Source: JADGGM01 sp027307005
Lineage (GTDB): Bacteria > Gemmatimonadota > Gemmatimonadetes > Gemmatimonadales > Gemmatimonadaceae
Assembly: GCA_035455745.1 (NCBI GenBank)
Contig: DATIEP010000059.1
Span: forward strand, 1-64,000
Direction of reading: 5' to 3'
Length of the DNA stretch: 64,000 bases
Shown here: piece by piece, positions 29,014 through 37,655 of the stretch
How the letters are laid out: every line of letters starts with the position of its first letter
How positions within the stretch are numbered: the first letter of the stretch is position 1
Notes under the pieces: generated by a model
Seen by the model: the letters and a program-made list of their open reading frames with translations, nothing else
Told to the model about the DNA's origin: nothing
Database searches by the model: none
Made by a program: the position numbers and the translations under genes

Positions 29014-29517
29014 TTAGGCGCTGCGGGCCGCCGGGCGAGGCGCCCTGTTCTTTTTGCGCGACCGCGGCGCGAGGATGGTGCCCCGGCATTTCGGCGATCC
29101 GCACCGGCACGGATAGAGCTTCTCGTCATCGTCGCCCGCGTCGTCCTCGCGCTCGTACTGGTAGTCGTACACCAGCTCTTCGCCGGGCTGGATGGTGCGC
29201 AGCGCCTCGATGTAGATGTGGGCGCCATCGATCACGGCTTCGCAGTTGGGATCGCACGAATGGTTGATGAAGCGCGCGTCGTTCCCGTTCACGGCAGCAT
29301 CGATGCACGTCTTGCGATCGAGCGTGAACAGGAACGTGTGGTGGCGCTTCATCTGCTCGTCGTCGTAGCGGCGATCCGCTTCCTCGTGCGACACGCGCTC
29401 GCCCGTGTACTCGATGATGCGCGTGCCTTTGCGGATCTTGCGGCGGGCGAACGCGCCGCGGCCCTGGATGGTCGAGCGCCGAACCTCGAAATACGGATTG
29501 CGCGATGGGCTGGGCAT
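29014..29517 (-). CDS. SET-domain protein lysine methyltransferase
   Basis: 167 residues. The N-terminal part IQGRGAFARRKIRKGTRIIEYTGE is the SET start, with GRGAF contacting SAM. RFINHSCDPNC (82-92) and ELVYDYQY (114-121) are the two catalytic signature blocks; the second contains the active-site Tyr. A post-SET zinc cluster is complete: CRCGSPKCRG (Cys137, 139, 144). The full set of elements implies an active lysine methyltransferase of the kind best known from eukaryotic histone modification. The bacterial targets are unknown; ribosomal or nucleoid proteins are possible. The tail is basic (RSRKKNRAPRP). It sits 8 bp before the SAM methyltransferase gene and 26 bp after the ABC exporter. 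Confidence 0.9.
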   Translation of the reverse strand: MPSPSRNPYFEVRRSTIQGRGAFARRKIRKGTRIIEYTGERVSHEEADRRYDDEQMKRHHTFLFTLDRKTCIDAAVNGNDARFINHSCDPNCEAVIDGAHIYIEALRTIQPGEELVYDYQYEREDDAGDDDEKLYPCRCGSPKCRGTILAPRSRKKNRAPRPAARSA

Positions 29518-29543
29518 GAATGGAACGACTGGGGAGCAGCGGC

Positions 29544-31460
29544 TCAGAGCGACCGGTCGGGCGTCACCCGTACGCGCGGCAGCTCGTTGCCTAACGATTC
29601 ATCCGGCGTGAAGTCTTCGCCCGGATTGACGAAACGGTCGACCTCCAACCCGTATTGCTTGTCGTAGAGTTGGCGGTAGCGGCCGTGCGCGGCGAGCAGC
29701 TGGTCCTGCGTGCCGCGCTCGACGATGCGGCCTTCCTCGAGCACGAGGATCTGATCCGCGCTGGCGATCGTCGAGAGGCGGTGCGCGATCACGAACGTCG
29801 TCCGGCCGCGGCGCAGCCGGCGGAGGCCGTCGCGGATCAGCGCCTCGCTCTCGCTGTCGAGGCTCGATGTCGCTTCGTCGAGAATCAGGATGCGCGGATC
29901 GGCCAGAATCGCGCGCGCGATCGCGACGCGCTGGCGCTCGCCACCCGACAACCGCACGCCCCGCTCGCCCACCACTGTATCGTAGCCGTCGGTGAACCGG
30001 CTAATGAACTCGTCGCAGTGCGCGGCGCGTGCGGCGGCCGCGATCTCCTCCGTCGACGCACCGGGCTTGGAGAAGCCGATGTTCTCGGCGATCGTGCCGT
30101 CGAACAGAAAATTGTCCTGCAACACCACGCCGAGGTGCGAGCGGTATTCGCCTAACCGCAAGTCCGCCAGGTCGCGTCCGTCGATCAGAATGCGCCCCGA
30201 TTGCGGGTGGTTGAACGCCATGATGAGACTGATCAGCGTGCTCTTCCCGGCGCCGCTCGAGCCCACGAGCGCGGTGGTCGATCCCGCCGGCGCGTGGAAC
30301 GAGATGTCGCGCAGCACCGGGACGTTCTCGGCGTACGAGAAGCTCACATCCTCGAACCGCACATCGCCTTCCACGTCGGGCACGCGGCCGCGCTCGGCGT
30401 CGTGCTCATCTTCGGTGGCCATCATGCGGATCTCGCGGATGCGGTCGAGTCCCGCGAACGCTTCGCTGATCTGTGTGCCGATCGACGCGATCTGAACCAA
30501 CGGAGCGGCGACCAGACCGATGAACAGTACGTACGTCACGAAATCGCCGAGCGTCATCGTGCCGGCGATAATCGCGTGGCCGCCCACGACGATCATCAGG
30601 ACGCCGACGGCGCCGACGATGAGCGTGGTGAACGCGGTGAGCGCCGACACGCCGGTGATCGTGCGCGCAATGTTGCGCAGCAGCTTGTGCACGCCGCGCG
30701 CGAAGACGAGCTGTTCGCGGCGCTCGGCGATGTACGTCTTGACCACGCGGATGCCGCTCAAGGACTGGCTGAGGCGGCCGGTGACGTCGGCGGTGATCAC
30801 GCTGCGCTCGCGGAAGATCGGGCGCAGCCTCGTGAACGCCAGCGCCATGCCTCCGCCGAACGTGATCAGGATGAGCAGCGTGATGGTGGTGAGCGACCAG
30901 TTGAGCCAGAAGAGCACGCCTAACGCAAGCACCGCGGTCACCAGGCCGCCGCTCAGCTGCACGAGGCCGGTGCCCACGAGATTGCGGATGCCCTCGGCGT
31001 CGTTCAGGATGCGGGAGATGAGAATGCCCGTCTGCGTTCCGTCGAAGTACGAGACCGGCAGCCGCAGCACGTGCTGGTTGACTCGCTTGCGCATCTCGGC
31101 GATCGCGCGCTGCGCCGCCACGCTCATCACCTGCGACAGCGCGAAGGTGGTGCCGGCCTGCACCAGCGTCGCGACGACCACGACTAACGCGATCGGCGTC
31201 AGCAGGTTGACCTGGTGTTTGCCGATCACGCGGTCGATGAGCAGCTTGGGACTCGCCGGCAGCACCAGACCCGCGATGCGATTGATCAACATCAACCCCA
31301 GACCCAGCGACACCTGGCTGCGATTCCGCCAGATCAGCTCGCGCGCCTCGGCCCAGGCGTTGTTCATGTTGACCTTCTTTTTTCCCGATGGCGCCCGCGA
31401 CGCACCGGGCGCGGCCCGGCGCTGCTCGTGCGCGATACGCGTGGCTGGGGTTGTCATCAT
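29544..31460 (-). CDS. ABC exporter, MsbA/lipid-flippase type (fused membrane and ATPase domains)
   Basis: 638 residues from the tandem ATG at 31460/31457. An internal ATG at 31367, with AAGAAGG six bases upstream, would give 607 residues and may be the true start. Six membrane helices (first VSLGLGLMLINRIAGLVLP) precede the nucleotide-binding domain. That domain has Walker A GSSGAGKST, Q-loop VLQDNFLFDG, signature LSGGERQRVAIARA, Walker B ILILDEATSSLD and the H-loop IAHRLST. It exports lipid, peptide or drug, probably as a homodimer. TATATT lies just before the distal start, so its transcript could be nearly leaderless. Confidence 0.9.
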   Translation of the reverse strand: MMTTPATRIAHEQRRAAPGASRAPSGKKKVNMNNAWAEARELIWRNRSQVSLGLGLMLINRIAGLVLPASPKLLIDRVIGKHQVNLLTPIALVVVVATLVQAGTTFALSQVMSVAAQRAIAEMRKRVNQHVLRLPVSYFDGTQTGILISRILNDAEGIRNLVGTGLVQLSGGLVTAVLALGVLFWLNWSLTTITLLILITFGGGMALAFTRLRPIFRERSVITADVTGRLSQSLSGIRVVKTYIAERREQLVFARGVHKLLRNIARTITGVSALTAFTTLIVGAVGVLMIVVGGHAIIAGTMTLGDFVTYVLFIGLVAAPLVQIASIGTQISEAFAGLDRIREIRMMATEDEHDAERGRVPDVEGDVRFEDVSFSYAENVPVLRDISFHAPAGSTTALVGSSGAGKSTLISLIMAFNHPQSGRILIDGRDLADLRLGEYRSHLGVVLQDNFLFDGTIAENIGFSKPGASTEEIAAAARAAHCDEFISRFTDGYDTVVGERGVRLSGGERQRVAIARAILADPRILILDEATSSLDSESEALIRDGLRRLRRGRTTFVIAHRLSTIASADQILVLEEGRIVERGTQDQLLAAHGRYRQLYDKQYGLEVDRFVNPGEDFTPDESLGNELPRVRVTPDRSL

Positions 31461-31507
31461 TCCCGCAATATAGACGTCGCCGTGGGCGGCGGTCGCACCG
31501 CGCCGTG

Positions 31508-31939
31508 CTACTTCGCGGCGAGCAGCTTGGCGATCCGATCCGTTTGATTCGCGAAGATGTCGCGCGCCGTCGCGCTGTCCGACACGAACCATTCGACGTT
31601 CCGGAACGCGCGCGCTGAAATCTCTTTGCGATAGCGGTCGAGATACGGCTTCACCTTCGCAAACATCAACAGGCCTTCACCGCTCGTCTCAGCGAGAAAA
31701 TCGGAGTGCATGATGCCGTGGCGCGCCATGCCGTACACCATCTCCCAGTACGTCGTCGTCTGGCGATATGCCGCATTGAGCGGGTGATCGGATTTCGTAA
31801 CGGCGGCGAGATCCTCGTACGACTTGGGCAGAAACTCCCGCATCTGTTGTCGCGAGACGCGCATGGTGGGCTCGCGACGCAGCTCGTACAAGCGGAGGAC
31901 CAACTCGGCATCGTGATGATCGGGAAAGTCTTTGGGCAT
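31508..31939 (-). CDS. Conserved-looking cytosolic protein of unknown function
   Basis: 143 residues from the ATG at 31939 (MPKDFPDHHDAELVLRLYEL). A GTG at 31984 would add 15 residues. No signal peptide or membrane segment is seen, and the composition suggests an all-alpha fold (MRVSRQQMREFLPKSYEDL, TTTYWEMVYGMARHGIMHSDF, KEISARAFRNVEWFV). It lies 47 bp upstream of the ABC exporter on the same strand. I do not recognise the family. Confidence 0.65.
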   Translation of the reverse strand: MPKDFPDHHDAELVLRLYELRREPTMRVSRQQMREFLPKSYEDLAAVTKSDHPLNAAYRQTTTYWEMVYGMARHGIMHSDFLAETSGEGLLMFAKVKPYLDRYRKEISARAFRNVEWFVSDSATARDIFANQTDRIAKLLAAK

Positions 31940-32161
31940 AGAGAAAAATCTGATGGCGCGGGTCGCGGGACGGCCGGCAGCCACAACGAGCGGCCGGCGA
32001 GGACGTAATCAATCTATTCGAGACTGCACCAGCGCGGCGCGCGCCGCGGAGTGGTCACCTTGACGCGGCTGAGCTCGCTGGAACCAACCGCCTGCCGCGA
32101 GTGAATATTCCTCTGCAGGGAATGGGTCTTGCCCGTTCCCCCAAGTCATGGTAGCTAGACC

Positions 32162-32842
32162 ATGAACGCACTCCCTTCGTGGGCATCCGGGATGGACCAG
32201 ACGACGTGGATTCTTGTCGGATGCGCCATTCTGGCGCTTGTTGTCGCCGCGATCATCGTGCGGCGAAAGCGCGCAGCGCATCGCATCGAGGCGTTGCCTC
32301 CGCTCGTGTTCGAGGTGCACGACCGGCGCGAGCCGCGGCTCAAACCTGCCATGTTCGGAACGCGTGCCGGGGCGCGTGCGTACCCGGCGGGGTATCAGCC
32401 GCCGGAACCGGTGCGCACCTATGAGCCGCCGCGGGCGGAGCCTTGGGCGTATGCGCCGGCCGACGGGCGCACGGTCGAGATGCCGGGCGGCGGCGGCGTG
32501 CCTAACGGATATCTACCCGGTCGCCTCGAGATCACGGGCGGCCCGCATCGCGGCGAGGCCATTCGGTTCCCGCGCGTCGATGGCGCAAACGCAGCCGACT
32601 ACACGCTCGGCCGCGGCGAAGGTCCGCCGCGCACGCACATCCGTCTGCCGATCACCACGGTGAGCCGGCAGCAGGCGCGCCTGCGCTACGAGGGCGGGCG
32701 CTGGAAGATCATCAACCTGTCGCAGACCAATCCGACCGCGGTGAACGGCCAGGTGCTGCACACGCCCGAAGGCGTGCGCTGGCTGCAGGACGGCGACACG
32801 GTGGAAATGGGAGAACTGGTGCTCTTGTTCCGCTCGAGCTGA
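32162..32842 (+). CDS. Membrane-anchored FHA-domain protein
   Basis: 226 residues. One N-terminal helix (WILVGCAILALVVAAIIV) is followed by RRKR, giving a cytosolic orientation for the rest. A Pro-rich linker leads to an FHA domain (about residues 120-224): LGRGEGPPRTHIRLPITT, SRQQARLRYEGGRWKIINLS and NPTAVNG. The conserved Arg, Ser and Asn of phosphothreonine-binding FHA domains are present. It could read the activity of Hanks-type kinases such as the one at 12.4 kb, though that link is inference. It starts divergently from the protein at 31.9 kb. Confidence 0.85.
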   Translation: MNALPSWASGMDQTTWILVGCAILALVVAAIIVRRKRAAHRIEALPPLVFEVHDRREPRLKPAMFGTRAGARAYPAGYQPPEPVRTYEPPRAEPWAYAPADGRTVEMPGGGGVPNGYLPGRLEITGGPHRGEAIRFPRVDGANAADYTLGRGEGPPRTHIRLPITTVSRQQARLRYEGGRWKIINLSQTNPTAVNGQVLHTPEGVRWLQDGDTVEMGELVLLFRSS

Positions 32843-32857
32843 TCGTTAGGCGAACGC

Positions 32858-33262
32858 TCAGACGCGCTCGCGGCGATCCCCGGGGGCGAAATGCTTCACC
32901 AGCCACGCCAGCGCGAGCACGGGCAGCGCGACGAAGAGCAGCAGCTTGACCATCAGCGCGCCCATCTGCAGCACGGCGCCCAGCACGGCGAACACGACGC
33001 CCAACACGGCTGCCGCTGCGAGGAGCAGCAGCAGAATCGGCAACCCGAGCACGGCCAACACCACGAGCACCGGGACGGCGAGCACAGCCAGAATGACGAC
33101 AGCCGGCAGCCCGATGACGCCGAGAATGATGGCCGCCGGCACGAGCAGCGCGAGCCCGAGTACAGTACCCAACAACGCCTTCAACACGCCAATCATGATT
33201 CCGCGCTCCGTGCGCGTGTTCGAGACATCCATCTGTACGTGCGTGGCGGTCGAATGTTTCAT
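32858..33262 (-). CDS. Small very hydrophobic membrane protein
   Basis: 134 residues. After a polar start, about 90 residues are almost entirely Leu, Val, Ala and Gly (LLGTVLGLALLVPAAIILGVIG and several repeats of the VLAVLGLPILL kind). This could fold into three or four helices. It ends in a basic HFAPGDRRERV tail. It overlaps the mocA-like gene by ATGA and closes a five-gene minus-strand run. Function unknown. Confidence 0.65.
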   Translation of the reverse strand: MKHSTATHVQMDVSNTRTERGIMIGVLKALLGTVLGLALLVPAAIILGVIGLPAVVILAVLAVPVLVVLAVLGLPILLLLLAAAAVLGVVFAVLGAVLQMGALMVKLLLFVALPVLALAWLVKHFAPGDRRERV

Positions 33263-33882
33263 GGGCTGCCGGTCGTCGCCGGATCCGCGGCGAGTGCGCG
33301 GCTCACGGCGTCGAGCGACGCGCGATCGTCAACGTCGAGCGGCATCTCGGCGTCGACATCGAGCAGCGTCACTCGCTCGGGCGATCGCGTGATGATGTCG
33401 CGCGCGCCGTGATCGCCGCCGACGGCGCGCAACTCGTGAAACACCGACGCTGCGAACAGCACGGGATTTCCTCTCACGCCGCGATAGAGCGGCGCGACGA
33501 TCGGCATGCGCCGTTCGTGCCAGACGTCGACGAGCTTGTCGATCACGGCTGTGGACACGGTCGGCTGATCGCCGAGCACGATGATGGCGCCGGTGACGGC
33601 AGCCGGAAGCGCAGCGATGCCGGCCTCGAGAGACGCGCCGAGTCCGCGCGCGAAGTTCGGATTGTGCGCGATGCGAACGTGCAGGTTCGACAGTGCGCTC
33701 TTCACCGCATCGCGTTCGTAGCCGGTGACGACGACGACGTGGTCGACGCGCGACGCCAGGACGCGCTCGACGGTCCACCGGACGACCGGTTTGCCGGCTG
33801 CCGGCGCGACGAGCTTCTGCGCGCCGCGGCCGTCGGCGAAGCGGCGCGAGGCGCCGGCGGCGAGCACCACGCCCGCGATCAT
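33259..33882 (-). CDS. Molybdenum-cofactor nucleotidyltransferase (MocA/MobA-like)
   Basis: 207 residues. The opening GVVLAAGASRRFADGRGAQKL is the nucleotide-binding loop and GAIIVLGDQP is the metal-binding strand of MobA-type enzymes. PIVAPLYRGVRGNPVLF matches the family's substrate loop. Next to XdhC it most likely makes cytosine or adenine dinucleotide molybdopterin for a xanthine- or CO-dehydrogenase-type enzyme, although no such large subunit is in the window. Its start overlaps the xdhC stop (ATGA). Confidence 0.85.
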   Translation of the reverse strand: MIAGVVLAAGASRRFADGRGAQKLVAPAAGKPVVRWTVERVLASRVDHVVVVTGYERDAVKSALSNLHVRIAHNPNFARGLGASLEAGIAALPAAVTGAIIVLGDQPTVSTAVIDKLVDVWHERRMPIVAPLYRGVRGNPVLFAASVFHELRAVGGDHGARDIITRSPERVTLLDVDAEMPLDVDDRASLDAVSRALAADPATTGSP

Positions 33883-35006
33883 GCGTTAGGCAGCGGGGAG
33901 CCGGCGGCGGCGCGCAGCGGTGTGCCGGGCCGTCCGGTGCGGACGGCGATGGCTTCGGCGAGCGCCGCCAGGGCGATCTCGGCCGCGCTGCGGGCGCCGA
34001 TGTCGAGGCCGACGGGGACGTGGACGCGGGCGAGGGACGCCGCATCGAACCCGTCGGCGGCAAGGAACTCGAGGATCGCGCGGCCGCGGCGGCGGCTGCC
34101 CAACAGGCCGATGTACGCCGGTTGCTGCGCCAGCACCACGCGCAGGGCGGGCAGCTCGAACTTGTAGTCGTGCGCCACGAGGATCACGATCGTCGACGCA
34201 TCGTAGAAGAGCTGCTCCGCGATCTCGCCTAACGCGCCGATTCTGATGTCATCGGCATCGGGGAACCGGTCGCGCGTGGCGTACCGCTCGCGGGCATCGG
34301 CGAGGATGACGTTCCAGCCCAGGCCTTTCGCGAAGCGGGCGAGCGGGATCGCCACCTGTCCGGCGCCGAACAGCACCAGCGTGGTCGCGGGCCCGTGCAG
34401 CTCGAAGAAGCACCGGACGCGGCGGCCGCCGGCCTCGATCTCCGCCGCGCGCGAGGCGCCGTGCACGATCACGTCCAGCGCCTGCTGCGCCGCGACGCGG
34501 TCGAGGTCCGCATCGCCCACCGTCCCGACGGTGGTGCCATCCTCGCGCACCACGAGGCGCCGCGGGACCGCGTCGCCGTTGCCTAACGGGACCACCGCCA
34601 CCGCGCGGCGGCCCGCTGCGGCTTCGCCGCGGAGGGCGCCGTAGGCCAGGACCACCGGATCGGCCTCGTTGTCGAGCTGCACCGGCTCGACGAGCACCTC
34701 CACCGTGCCGCCGCACGTGAGACCAAGGTCCCACGCCTCCTCGTCGCCTAACGAGAGCGACAGCAGCGCCGGCGCCGCCGAGCGCAAGACGTCGTCCGAT
34801 ACGCCGACCACCTGCGCATCGACGCAGCCGCCGATGGTGACCGATCCGCGAATGCGCCCGTCTTCGCCCACCCACATCTTGGCGCCTTCCTTTTTCGGCG
34901 TCGTGCCCTTCGTCGACACGAGCGTGGCCATCGCCACCCGCCGCTCGCGCCGTTGCAGCGCATCGAGCTGGGCGAACGTCTCGTCGTCCGGCACGGCCCG
35001 CGTCAT
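33879..35006 (-). CDS. xdhC: XdhC/CoxI-family molybdoenzyme maturation factor
   Basis: 375 residues with the two XdhC halves. The N-terminal half has ATLVSTKGTTPKKEGAKMWV and GSVTIGGCVDAQVV. The C-terminal Rossmann half begins LVLFGAGQVAIPLARF and ends near AYIGLLGSRRRGRAILEFL. XdhC binds the molybdenum cofactor, promotes its sulfuration and inserts it into the target enzyme. It overlaps the mocA-like gene and starts 6 bp after the upstream gene. Confidence 0.9.
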   Translation of the reverse strand: MTRAVPDDETFAQLDALQRRERRVAMATLVSTKGTTPKKEGAKMWVGEDGRIRGSVTIGGCVDAQVVGVSDDVLRSAAPALLSLSLGDEEAWDLGLTCGGTVEVLVEPVQLDNEADPVVLAYGALRGEAAAGRRAVAVVPLGNGDAVPRRLVVREDGTTVGTVGDADLDRVAAQQALDVIVHGASRAAEIEAGGRRVRCFFELHGPATTLVLFGAGQVAIPLARFAKGLGWNVILADARERYATRDRFPDADDIRIGALGEIAEQLFYDASTIVILVAHDYKFELPALRVVLAQQPAYIGLLGSRRRGRAILEFLAADGFDAASLARVHVPVGLDIGARSAAEIALAALAEAIAVRTGRPGTPLRAAAGSPLPNA

Positions 35007-35012
35007 CGTTCG

Positions 35013-35957
35013 TTAGGCGACGGCGCGCCAGGTCACGGTCCACTCGAGCGTCGCGCCGGCGTCCACCGACGCCGCGCCGTGCCAGGACCCCAGCGCCTCG
35101 GCGAGCGACGCCGGTGCGCCGATGGACGGCGCGATCGCCACCCGATGCGCCGCGCGCCGGAACGCCGACCATCCCGGCTTCTCGATCGCCACGCTCATCG
35201 ACGACTGCGCGGCGCCATCCAGGACCGCTTCGAGACGAGCGCCACCCTGCTCGACGGACGCACGCGATGCGTCGACGTATGCCGTGCACGAGTACGCGCG
35301 GCCGGCCGCGTCGGGCGACGACAGATCGATCATGCGCCCCCGCGCCACCGCGCGCGGCCACCGCATCTCCGCGCCGATCCCGAGCTCGATCCCCCGCGCC
35401 GACCAGACGCGGGCCCGCGTGCCATCGGCGATCACGATGCGCGTGTCCTTGTCTAACGGAAACACCGCGCGCGACGACCACACGAACGGGAGAGACACCC
35501 GCCCGTCGTTGGTCAGTTGGTACCGCAGCTCCACCGGCGCCGACGCGCGCACGCTGATCCCGCGCACGAACCGGTACGCCATGCGCCGTCCCTCCCACGC
35601 GCACGAGGCGTACATCCCATCGTCGCGCGTCTCGAGCGCGAACGTGCTCGGCTGCGACCACAGCTCGCCATGATCGGGGAGCGCGAGTCCGCCGTAGCGC
35701 GCGACCGCCGACGGCAGCACGCACGGCGCCACGGTCGGGAAGCATTCGTCGATCCCGCCGGTGTCGCCCACCGACTGGTACGACGCGCCGTCGGCTGGAC
35801 GCGCCGCGCGCGCCCGGCTCCGCCACAACCACTCGCGGCCGCCGATCTCGAGCGACACGATCTTGCCGCCGAGCGCGGGCACGACGACCACGCGCGTCGC
35901 GCCCGCCTTGAGCTCGGCGAAACCGAAATCGCTGGACGGGACGGTGGCGGTGGTCAC
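35013..35957 (-). CDS. Aldose-epimerase-like carbohydrate-binding protein
   Basis: 314 residues. The GTG start at 35957 overlaps the ispH stop by four bases. Strand pattern and landmarks (LGGKIVSLEIGGREWLW, GGIDECFPTVAPC, LPDHGELWSQPS, YQLTNDGRVSLPFVWSSRAVFPL) match the galactose-mutarotase beta-sandwich, with His in PDHGELW at the usual active-site place. It probably converts or binds a hexose. Its coupling to ispH and xdhC has no obvious metabolic reason. Confidence 0.75.
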   Translation of the reverse strand: MTTATVPSSDFGFAELKAGATRVVVVPALGGKIVSLEIGGREWLWRSRARAARPADGASYQSVGDTGGIDECFPTVAPCVLPSAVARYGGLALPDHGELWSQPSTFALETRDDGMYASCAWEGRRMAYRFVRGISVRASAPVELRYQLTNDGRVSLPFVWSSRAVFPLDKDTRIVIADGTRARVWSARGIELGIGAEMRWPRAVARGRMIDLSSPDAAGRAYSCTAYVDASRASVEQGGARLEAVLDGAAQSSMSVAIEKPGWSAFRRAAHRVAIAPSIGAPASLAEALGSWHGAASVDAGATLEWTVTWRAVA

Positions 35958-37174
35958 GCGATGCCGCGCGGATCGACGCCGCGCGTGGCGAAGATGCGCG
36001 CGACCGCGTCGCCGATTTTGTTGTTCGGCGTGCTCGCGCCGGCAGTGATGCCCACGTGCACCGCGCCCGACATCGCCAGCCAGTCGCTCGTCTCGACGTC
36101 GCGGCCGGCACCGATGGGGCGGTGCCGGATCGTGCCCGATGCGGCGTCCAGACACGTCGCATCTTCCACGTGATACGTCGGCACGCGCGGCGCGCAGAGC
36201 GCCGCCAGCGACAGGGTGTTGCTCGAGTTGTATCCGCCGACGACGACCATTGCGTCCAACGGCTGCTCGAGCAGCGCCGCAACCGCGTCCTGGCGGTCCT
36301 GCGTCGCGCTGCAGATCGTGTCGAATGATCGGAAGTTGGTCGCGCGGTAGGCCGCGCCGTGCGCGCGCTCGAGCGCGTCGCCTAACGCAGCGGCGATGGC
36401 CAGCGAGTCGCCGGCCAGCATCGTGGTCTGGTTGGCCACGCCGATGCGCGAGAGGTGCACGTCCGGATCGAACCCCGGAGACGCCGCGTGCGCGAACCGC
36501 GCCAGGAACCCGTCGCGAGCGGCGCGGCCCTCGATGTAGTCGCACACCTGACGCGCCTCCGCCATGTCGCGCACGATGAGAAAGGCGCCGCCCTCGTGCC
36601 GCCGCACCTGCGACGCCGTGGCGCGCGTCTCCTCGTGATAGTGCTTGCCGTGAATCACGGCCGTGAATCCATCGCGTGCGTAGGTCTCGACGCGCTTCCA
36701 CACGTTGAGCACCGAGCCGCAGGTGGTGTCGACCACGACGCAGCCGATGTCGCGCAGCGTCGCGAAGTCCCGCATCGTGACGCCGAACGCCGGAATGATC
36801 ACGACGTCGTCCGGCGTGACGCGCGAGTAGTCGAACCCGGCGCCGCCCGGCTCCGGCAGCAGGATTTCGACGCCCATTGCCCGCAGCTTCGCGTTGACGT
36901 GCGGGTTGTGGATGATCTCGCCCACCAGGACGACGCGATGGTCGGGGAATTTGGCGCGCGTTTGATACGCGTACTCCACCGCGCGTTCGACGCCGTAGCA
37001 GAAGCCGAATTCGCGCGCCAGATGCACGGTGGTGTCGCCGGCGGTGAGCACGAACTCGCGCTCGCGTAGGAGGTCCACGAGCCGACCGGAATAGTCCGAG
37101 TCGAGTGTTGCTGCGACCTCGGCTTTGAGGCCGAAACCCTTTCGGAAGTAGGTCGAGTCCGCGGGGTCGGGCAT
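35954..37174 (-). CDS. ispH: 4-hydroxy-3-methylbut-2-enyl diphosphate reductase (LytB)
   Basis: Last enzyme of the MEP isoprenoid pathway, which makes IPP and DMAPP with a [4Fe-4S] cluster. It is 406 residues, a long form of the family. The three cluster Cys are seen in FGFCYGVERAV, VDTTCGSV and FDTICSATQDRQ. HNPHVNAKL carries the substrate-binding His. The ATG at 37174 gives the usual long-form start; the frame stays open further upstream only because it runs through the 45-bp repeats. It heads a tightly spaced minus-strand run. Confidence 0.95.
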   Translation of the reverse strand: MPDPADSTYFRKGFGLKAEVAATLDSDYSGRLVDLLREREFVLTAGDTTVHLAREFGFCYGVERAVEYAYQTRAKFPDHRVVLVGEIIHNPHVNAKLRAMGVEILLPEPGGAGFDYSRVTPDDVVIIPAFGVTMRDFATLRDIGCVVVDTTCGSVLNVWKRVETYARDGFTAVIHGKHYHEETRATASQVRRHEGGAFLIVRDMAEARQVCDYIEGRAARDGFLARFAHAASPGFDPDVHLSRIGVANQTTMLAGDSLAIAAALGDALERAHGAAYRATNFRSFDTICSATQDRQDAVAALLEQPLDAMVVVGGYNSSNTLSLAALCAPRVPTYHVEDATCLDAASGTIRHRPIGAGRDVETSDWLAMSGAVHVGITAGASTPNNKIGDAVARIFATRGVDPRGIA

Positions 37175-37225
37175 GGAGTGGAATCTAGTGAATCGCGACA
37201 GGAATACAGGCCGACAGGCGGACAG

Positions 37226-37360
37226 GGCGGACAGGGCGCGGACACATCGGACAAAGAACGGACTGTTAAAGGCGGACAGGGCGCCGACACATCGGACAAA
37301 AAACGGACTGCTAAAGGCGGACACGGCGCCGACACATCGGACAAAGAACGGACTGTTGTG
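37226..37360. repeat. Three tandem 45-bp direct repeats
   Basis: Units at 37226-37270, 37271-37315 and 37316-37360 differ at a few bases only. Each begins GGCGGACA and contains GACACATCGGACAAA and AACGGACTG. There are no spacers, so this is not a CRISPR array. Because 45 is a multiple of three, frames on both strands stay open through it, giving a 15-residue repeat that I do not regard as a protein. Confidence 0.9.
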
Positions 37361-37428
37361 AAAGAACACGCCGCTCGAAGGATTCCCGCGACGGAGTTGG
37401 TCTCGTACAGCCGAGCGATCCGCGCGTT

Positions 37429-37459
37429 GTCCGATGTGTCCGCGCCCTGTCCGCCTTTG
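37429..37459. repeat. Inverted copy of the 45-bp repeat
   Basis: The first ~30 bases of the repeat unit are present in reverse complement about 70 bp after the tandem array. It can pair with any of the three direct units to make a long stem-loop in an RNA from either strand. Confidence 0.85.
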
Positions 37460-37467
37460 AAGCAACA

Positions 37468-37612
37468 GGGATGACGAAACGATCGTTCTGCGTCGAGGGA
37501 AAGCGCGGTCGCCCGTGAAGCAAGTATTTGTCGTCGCGAACGACAACGCACTTTACTTGGCCGTTAGGCAGCGCACTTTTTTTCGACGCAGAACGATCGG
37601 TTCCGTCATCCC
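37468..37612. mobile_element. 145-bp intergenic element bounded by a 29-bp near-perfect inverted repeat
   Basis: The arms 37468-37496 and 37583-37612 match over 29-30 bases with one substitution and one insertion; the inner 16 bases are identical. Inside are nested smaller stems: CAAGTA / TACTTG (37521-37526 and 37554-37559) enclosing TTGTCGT / ACGACAA (37528-37534 and 37540-37546). The layout suits a MITE-like relic or a structured RNA. No transposase is present and I see no target duplication. Confidence 0.5.
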
Positions 37613-37655
37613 CAGTTCGGTTCTGTGATGCTGTGAAGCTGCTGCAGTTTTGTGA

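Noticed and set aside
32107..32123. ATTCC-N7-GGAAT repeat upstream of the FHA gene
   Set aside because: Five-bp arms are too short to be distinguished from chance.
37226..37360. CRISPR array
   Set aside because: Only three adjacent units, without spacers, and no cas genes in the window.
37178..37474. 98-codon frame through the 45-bp repeats
   Set aside because: It consists of the repeat itself; frames on both strands stay open only because the unit is 45 bp. No ribosome site or conserved domain was seen.
35954..37546. IspH with a 124-residue N-terminal extension
   Set aside because: The extension is translated 45-bp repeat; the canonical IspH start is the ATG at 37174.
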